Source: Melieria omissa | Taxonomy: Eukaryota; Arthropoda; Insecta; Diptera; Ulidiidae | DNA length: 64,000 bases | Assembly (NCBI GenBank): GCA_963971225.1 | Contig: OZ020267.1 | Location: 103,403,392-103,467,391, forward strand | Reading direction: 5' to 3' | In this document: positions 60,270-64,000 of the stretch, piece by piece | Layout: every line of letters starts with the position of its first letter | How positions within the stretch are numbered: position 1 is the first letter of the stretch | The notes under the pieces: generated by a model | Told to the model about the DNA's origin: nothing | Databases searched by the model: none | The model's input: the letters and a program-made list of their open reading frames with translations, nothing else | Position numbers and translations under genes: made by a program

Positions 60270-61110
60270 ATCAATTAATGAATGGCTGACTAGATTAGTT
60301 GTGCGGCATGTTTGGTTTGCTATTAAATATATAACTCTTTCATGACCTATGATGCACTTGTGACCAAGCTGAATGCTTTAATGTCTTGGACTCATAAGTA
60401 ATCCGAATATTCAGACTAGATTTATCTTATTCGGAAAACCATTTCAAGTTGTTATTGAATGAATTAATAAGTTACTATATTATGTATATATTTATTATAT
60501 ATATTTCGCTGTAATCTGTACGAATTGTATTAATTTTCTGGATTACTTATTAAATGAAGAAATAATTTTGTATGTCCGAAACCTTTGCTGTAAAAAATTA
60601 ACAAGTTTTTACAATTTCTGAAGTGCTCGTGAACGGGTTTAATATTTAGTTTATGAGTGAATTTGTAGCTTCCGTTTTCATTAATATTAACTGCAAAATA
60701 ACTAAACATCATTTTTAGTCTGAGTTATTGTTCAACAATTTTTCTCCAAATCAGTTAATGAATGGCTGACAAAATTAATTGTATGGCATGTTTGGTTTGA
60801 TATTAAATATTTAACTCTTCCACGACCAATGATGAATGTGTGACACAGCTAAACACTTTACTGACTCAAACTCATAAGTTATCAGAATAATTTATTGATT
60901 TTCATGTAGGAAACCGCAAAGCAACCAATTAACAAATTTTGATAATTTCTAAAGTGATCGTGAACGGGTTTAACATTAAGTTTGTGGGTGAATTTATAGC
61001 TTAAGTAGGTTCAACATTGAGTTTGTGAGTGAATTTGTAGCTTCCGTTGTCATTAAAATTAACTCCAAATTAACTAAACATCGTTTTTAGTCTGAGTTTT
61101 TGTTGAAAAA
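60270..61110. repeat. Two-copy tandem duplication, period about 480 bp
   Basis: TTAATGAATGGCTGAC..GGCATGTTTGGTTTG occurs at about 60,275 and 60,756. GTGAACGGGTTTAATATTTAG..TTGTAGCTTCCGTT occurs at about 60,630 and, partly doubled, at 60,960-61,050. Copies differ at many positions, so the event is old. Confidence 0.75.
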
Positions 61111-61278
61111 GTTCACTACCGGCATTTGATTAGTGACTTTGCTAGATTGTCACTCATTGCATTGACACATTGTGATTTAAATGTGACGTAATATTGTTGC
61201 TGTATACTTTTTTGAGCATCAAAATTATATTCGCAAAACAATAAACATTGAAAATTAAACGCAAAGAGTTATCAGGAA

Positions 61279-61308
61279 TGCTTCAGAAACTGCTGTACGC
61301 GCTGCTGG
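61279..61308 (+). CDS. Candidate alternative first exon (signal peptide) of the ADAMTS-like gene
   Basis: ATG at 61279 opens MLQKLLYALL, ending in CTG/GTAAGT, a strong phase-0 donor. Spliced to the exon at 61467 it would give MLQKLLYALLAVHASG, a plausible signal peptide with cleavage after VHA. That would make a secreted short form with only the spacer and thrombospondin repeats. No clear promoter is seen, so this is tentative. Confidence 0.4.
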
Positions 61309-61466
61309 TAAGTTAACTTGAAGGGTTATTGTTGTAACCAAAGCATAATTTGTGCTATCAAAATATTTTTGCTCAACTTTCATATATATCAAAAATGACT
61401 TGTATTAAAAAAGAATTAAAAAATTATTTATTAAAATTTTGCAATTTCTTTTCTGCTATTTTTCAG

Positions 61467-61668
61467 GCTGTACACGCCAGCGGCATAATTGTCGGTCTCT
61501 CGGCCCATAGCGGCTCCGTGAGTTGTGGCGGCCTCATCTGTCGTCCCATTACTGGCATTTTTACACGTGATCCACTTCCCGAAGACGCCTACGTTCATGT
61601 GGCTGACATACCGGCGGGCGCATCGAATATTTCTATAACGGAATTGAAGAATAGCATAAATTTACTGG
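61467..61668 (+). CDS. ADAMTS-like protein, exon for the start of the spacer
   Basis: Acceptor TTTTTCAG; ends phase 1 at G/GTCAGT. It reads AVHASGIIVGLSAHSGSVSC, GGLICRPITGIFTRDPLPED, then VADIPAGASNISITELKNSI. The C.GV.C..V.G.F pattern and IPAGA.NI.I.ELK are the link and first strands of the ADAMTS spacer. The upstream exon at 24,666 ends phase 0 in GGICK, so it joins in frame across the 36.8-kb intron. Confidence 0.88.
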
Positions 61669-62055
61669 GTCAGTTTGTGTATTAAGAGCTATTTTTTCTT
61701 CTTGTTTACTTCACTTGGGAGCATTGGGGACTGGTGCTTCGTGTTGGTGAATCGTTTGTTGCTCTGCTAGGGTGTGTGATTAGTCTATCACTAGAAAGAC
61801 AATACAGCAAGTTAGGATTTCAAAAACATGATGTACCTTTAGCCTTTCAAACAGATGCCACAAAGTTTTCTATTGTCTGCTACCACCTTTGTTATGAAAT
61901 TAGGGAATCCAAACAGGAAATGTCTCTTACGAGGACAATATCTTTAGGGTTCCCAACGATTGTTTTGAAGCACTCACAACAACTGATGTCTCTAAGAAGG
62001 GACCAAATAGGGATCCTTGTGAAGGTCTTCACAGACGATTGCCTCATACGACATG

Positions 62056-62220
62056 TTAAAAGACTCGGTCGGATTTAAAATGATTTTTGCTTAAGAAGTT
62101 CCAGGGACCATTGGGATCGTTATGGAGCTCCTTACAGGCCATTGTCTCATTCGCAGACAAGTTAAAAGACTCGGTCTGATTTAAAATGATTTTTGCTTTA
62201 GAAGTTCCAGGAACGAGAAG
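62056..62220. repeat. Two-copy tandem repeat, period about 106 bp (intron)
   Basis: AGACTCGGTCGGATTTAAAA and AGACTCGGTCTGATTTAAAA, each followed by TGATTTTTGCTT.AGAAGTTCCAGG. A weaker third copy precedes at about 61,990. Confidence 0.7.
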
Positions 62221-62694
62221 GAGACAGAAACTTTTAAGTACTTTGTTAATAGGCTGTGCGACCAAACTTAGATGACTAACTTTTGATATTCGGAAGATTT
62301 GGCAGAATTGCCTTCACATGGCATATTTCACGCCATGAAAACCTCCAAAGCTTTCACTTGGTTGGGGGAAATGTTAGATCATGTATTATCTGGGTCTAAG
62401 TGTGCTCCTGTGAGTAGCCACCCACAGGCCAGTAGAAATAATACTCTGCATGGTAGCAGTTTTACTTTCCAAGGAAATCCAACTATTTCGCTTAGTAGAA
62501 GGAAATGCGGATGGCCCTTCCATCATAATGGGCCAATTGGGCTAAAGTGCGCTTGTGTGAGTAGTCACCTAGCCTAACCGAACTAAGTATCCCGGCATCT
62601 CTAATGGGAATAATTAACAATTAATGGGAAAAATTTAAGTCTTTAAAGTCAGCAGAAACATTACATCGCAGTGGAAGCAGTTTTACACCCCAAA

Positions 62695-63120
62695 GAAATC
62701 CACGTCATACTACTAGGGTCCTCAAAGGGGGTTTTGGGTGTTCAACTCCCCAAATAACTGTCTGCTACAAAAACTGTTAGTGACAGATATAATTTCAAAT
62801 GGCATTGGGTTAGGCCGGCCTCGATAGTCCAGCGGGTAGCTCGCTGGCTTCTCATACTGAGGCCCTAGGTTCGATTCCTAGCTCGGGCTGTTAAAAACGC
62901 TAATCTACTTCTATCGCTATCCACATGAAGCAGATGAGAATTACAAGAATCACAAGTGCGCTCTTGGCAGGTAATGGCAAAACCTCCAAGTGTGAAAGAA
63001 AAACTGCCAATCGCCGTTCAGATTCGGCGTTGAACTGTAGGTCCCCTCCCTATTCCCTTTCCCAATCCGCTAACCCTTGGGTTCAAAAGTTGTATGCAGA
63101 ACCCCTTAAAATTTAAATTA
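62695..63120. mobile_element. hAT-like MITE relic split by a SINE
   Basis: TCCTCAAAGGGGGTTTTGGGTG..AACTCCCCAAATAA..ATAATTTCAAATGGCATT matches the CAGTGGCG family interior. The rest (GTTCAAAAGTTGTATGCAGA) resumes after the SINE. Outer ends are not recognisable. Confidence 0.55.
62812..63076 (+). mobile_element. tRNA-derived SINE, copy 3 (with target duplication)
   Basis: TTGGGTT is duplicated at 62805-62811 and 63077-63083. The tRNA-like head has TCGATAGTCCAGCGGGTAGC (box A region) and GGTTCGATTCC (box B) with a good T-arm. Body: CTAATCTACTTCTATCGCTA and GGCAAAACCTCCAAGTG. Tail: CGCCGTTCAGATTCGGCG hairpin then AACTGTAGGTCCC. Confidence 0.85.
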
Positions 63121-63263
63121 TATGTTTGCCACTTCATTACCAGAAATCGAATGTAAACTTTGCTTTGTTCTTTCGTTGAATTTTATTGTTGTTCCATTGC
63201 TTTATTATTAATTTCCTTAAATATTCTCCGTTTTCTATCTCTTTCTTTCAATTAATCTTTTAG

Positions 63264-64000
63264 TGCTTCGCACAATCGATCAAAAGTATATATTCAATGG
63301 CGACAATGTCGCTTCGGACAGCGGCGCTTATGAGGCCGTCGGTGCGGTCTTCGATTACCATCGCATTGACGGTTTGCAAAACGGCGAAGGCGTCACCGAG
63401 TGGATAACCAGCACCGGCCCGATCAGAGAAGTCTTGGAACTAATGGTTAAACCTTGGGCTTTCTCAATGAATACAACTTTTGAATCGATTATTTTTCCAC
63501 AGGTGTACAGCAAAAGCGTCAATCCGGGCGTAAAATACGAATACTTGCTGCCAATTGCGTCCGACTCCGAGGAGAGCGAACTGTCGCTGGAGAGCGATGG
63601 TTTTCTGAAGGCCGGTCCGGAGGAAACTTCAGTGAGTGTTTCGCGCTCCGGTCGTCGCCGCAAATTCAACTGGAAGGTGGTTGGCTTTAGTGCCTGCACC
63701 AAGTCGTGCGGCGGCGGCACTCAGACGCCCATTGTGCGCTGCGTCCGCGAGAATCCCGTGCGCTACTACTCGCAGCGGCGCTGCATGCACTCCGAGAAGC
63801 CGCTGCTGAACGAGAATTTGCTGCGCTGCAACACGCAGCCGTGTCCGGCCTATTGGCGTCTGGACGACTGGGGCGAGTGTCGCTGCCACCAGGGCGATGG
63901 TTATCGCGAGCGCGAGGTGAGCTGCGTACAGGAGCTGGCCTCGGGCATTGTCATACACGTGGACAACTCGGCCTGCATGGAGGAGCAGCCGCCGGCGCGC
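63264..64000 (+). CDS. ADAMTS-like protein, spacer end and thrombospondin type-1 repeats (continues off right edge)
   Basis: Exons 63264-63445 and 63503-64000 (open at edge), intron 57 bp, phase 0. The first reads LRTIDQKYIFNGDNVASDSG ... TEWITSTGPIREVLELM, the last spacer strands. The second gives YSKSVNPGVKYEYLLPI, an acidic SDSEESELSLESD loop, and a basic SRSGRRRK stretch that could be a furin-type site. A repeat follows: FNWKVVGFSACTKSCGGGTQ with six Cys ending CNTQPCP, then WRLDDWGECRCHQGDGYRER as a second repeat starting. FSAC..SCGGGTQ is the CSxTCGGG core of thrombospondin repeats. G+C rises sharply, as in conserved coding sequence. The order spacer then multiple repeats is the ADAMTSL layout. 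Confidence 0.9.

Noticed and set aside
62818..62892. A tRNA gene
   Set aside because: Box B and the T-arm are good, but the acceptor stem mispairs and the sequence continues into a body shared with the SINE at 38,640.

Overview
This window looks like nuclear DNA from a higher fly (Diptera: Brachycera, possibly a tephritid or relative). The evidence is short spliced introns with GT..AG ends, secreted fly-type genes, AT-rich introns, and a dense load of insect transposons: mariner, Transib-like, piggyBac-like, hAT-like and pogo-like elements, R1/RTE-type LINEs and tRNA-derived SINEs. Nothing prokaryotic is present. The genus is inference; no species-diagnostic gene is visible.

Layout. Positions 1-1,320 hold transposon debris. 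Positions 1,606-7,628 hold two tandem, same-strand, two-exon genes for secreted Thr/Pro-rich mucins of glue type (989 and 376 aa). They share intron position and phase and a helical N-terminal domain. Positions 7,700-12,320 are a mariner deletion derivative and an AT-rich repeat field with a SINE and a probable solo LTR. A two-exon minus-strand gene (12,323-18,149) encodes a 126-aa secreted helical protein. Its 5.4-kb intron carries two Transib-like elements, one nested inside a mariner-like element. Positions 24,188-24,666 and 61,467-64,000 hold six exons of one plus-strand ADAMTS-like (ADAMTSL) extracellular-matrix gene: a cysteine-rich domain, a spacer, then thrombospondin type-1 repeats. 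They are separated by a 36.8-kb intron, and the gene runs off the right edge. No exon upstream of 24,188 was recognised, so its 5' end is probably left of the window and the three small secreted-protein genes may be nested in an intron (inference). Most of 24.7-61.4 kb is intron filled with mobile DNA, satellites and microsatellites.

The most unusual object is a 1,533-bp element at 16,128-17,660. It has TACAC 5-bp target duplications and ends laid out like V(D)J recombination signals. Both ends start CACAGTG; one has a 12-bp spacer and the other a 23-bp spacer before an A-rich nonamer-like block. A second Transib-like element 1.7 kb away has the CGTCG duplication typical of that superfamily. 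Other notable items are three mariner copies with three different internal-deletion junctions, a 1.46-kb near-palindromic TTAA foldback, three unrelated TTAA MITE families, a hAT MITE family with 8-bp duplications, a SINE nested in a hAT MITE, and a candidate alternative signal-peptide first exon for the ADAMTS-like gene.
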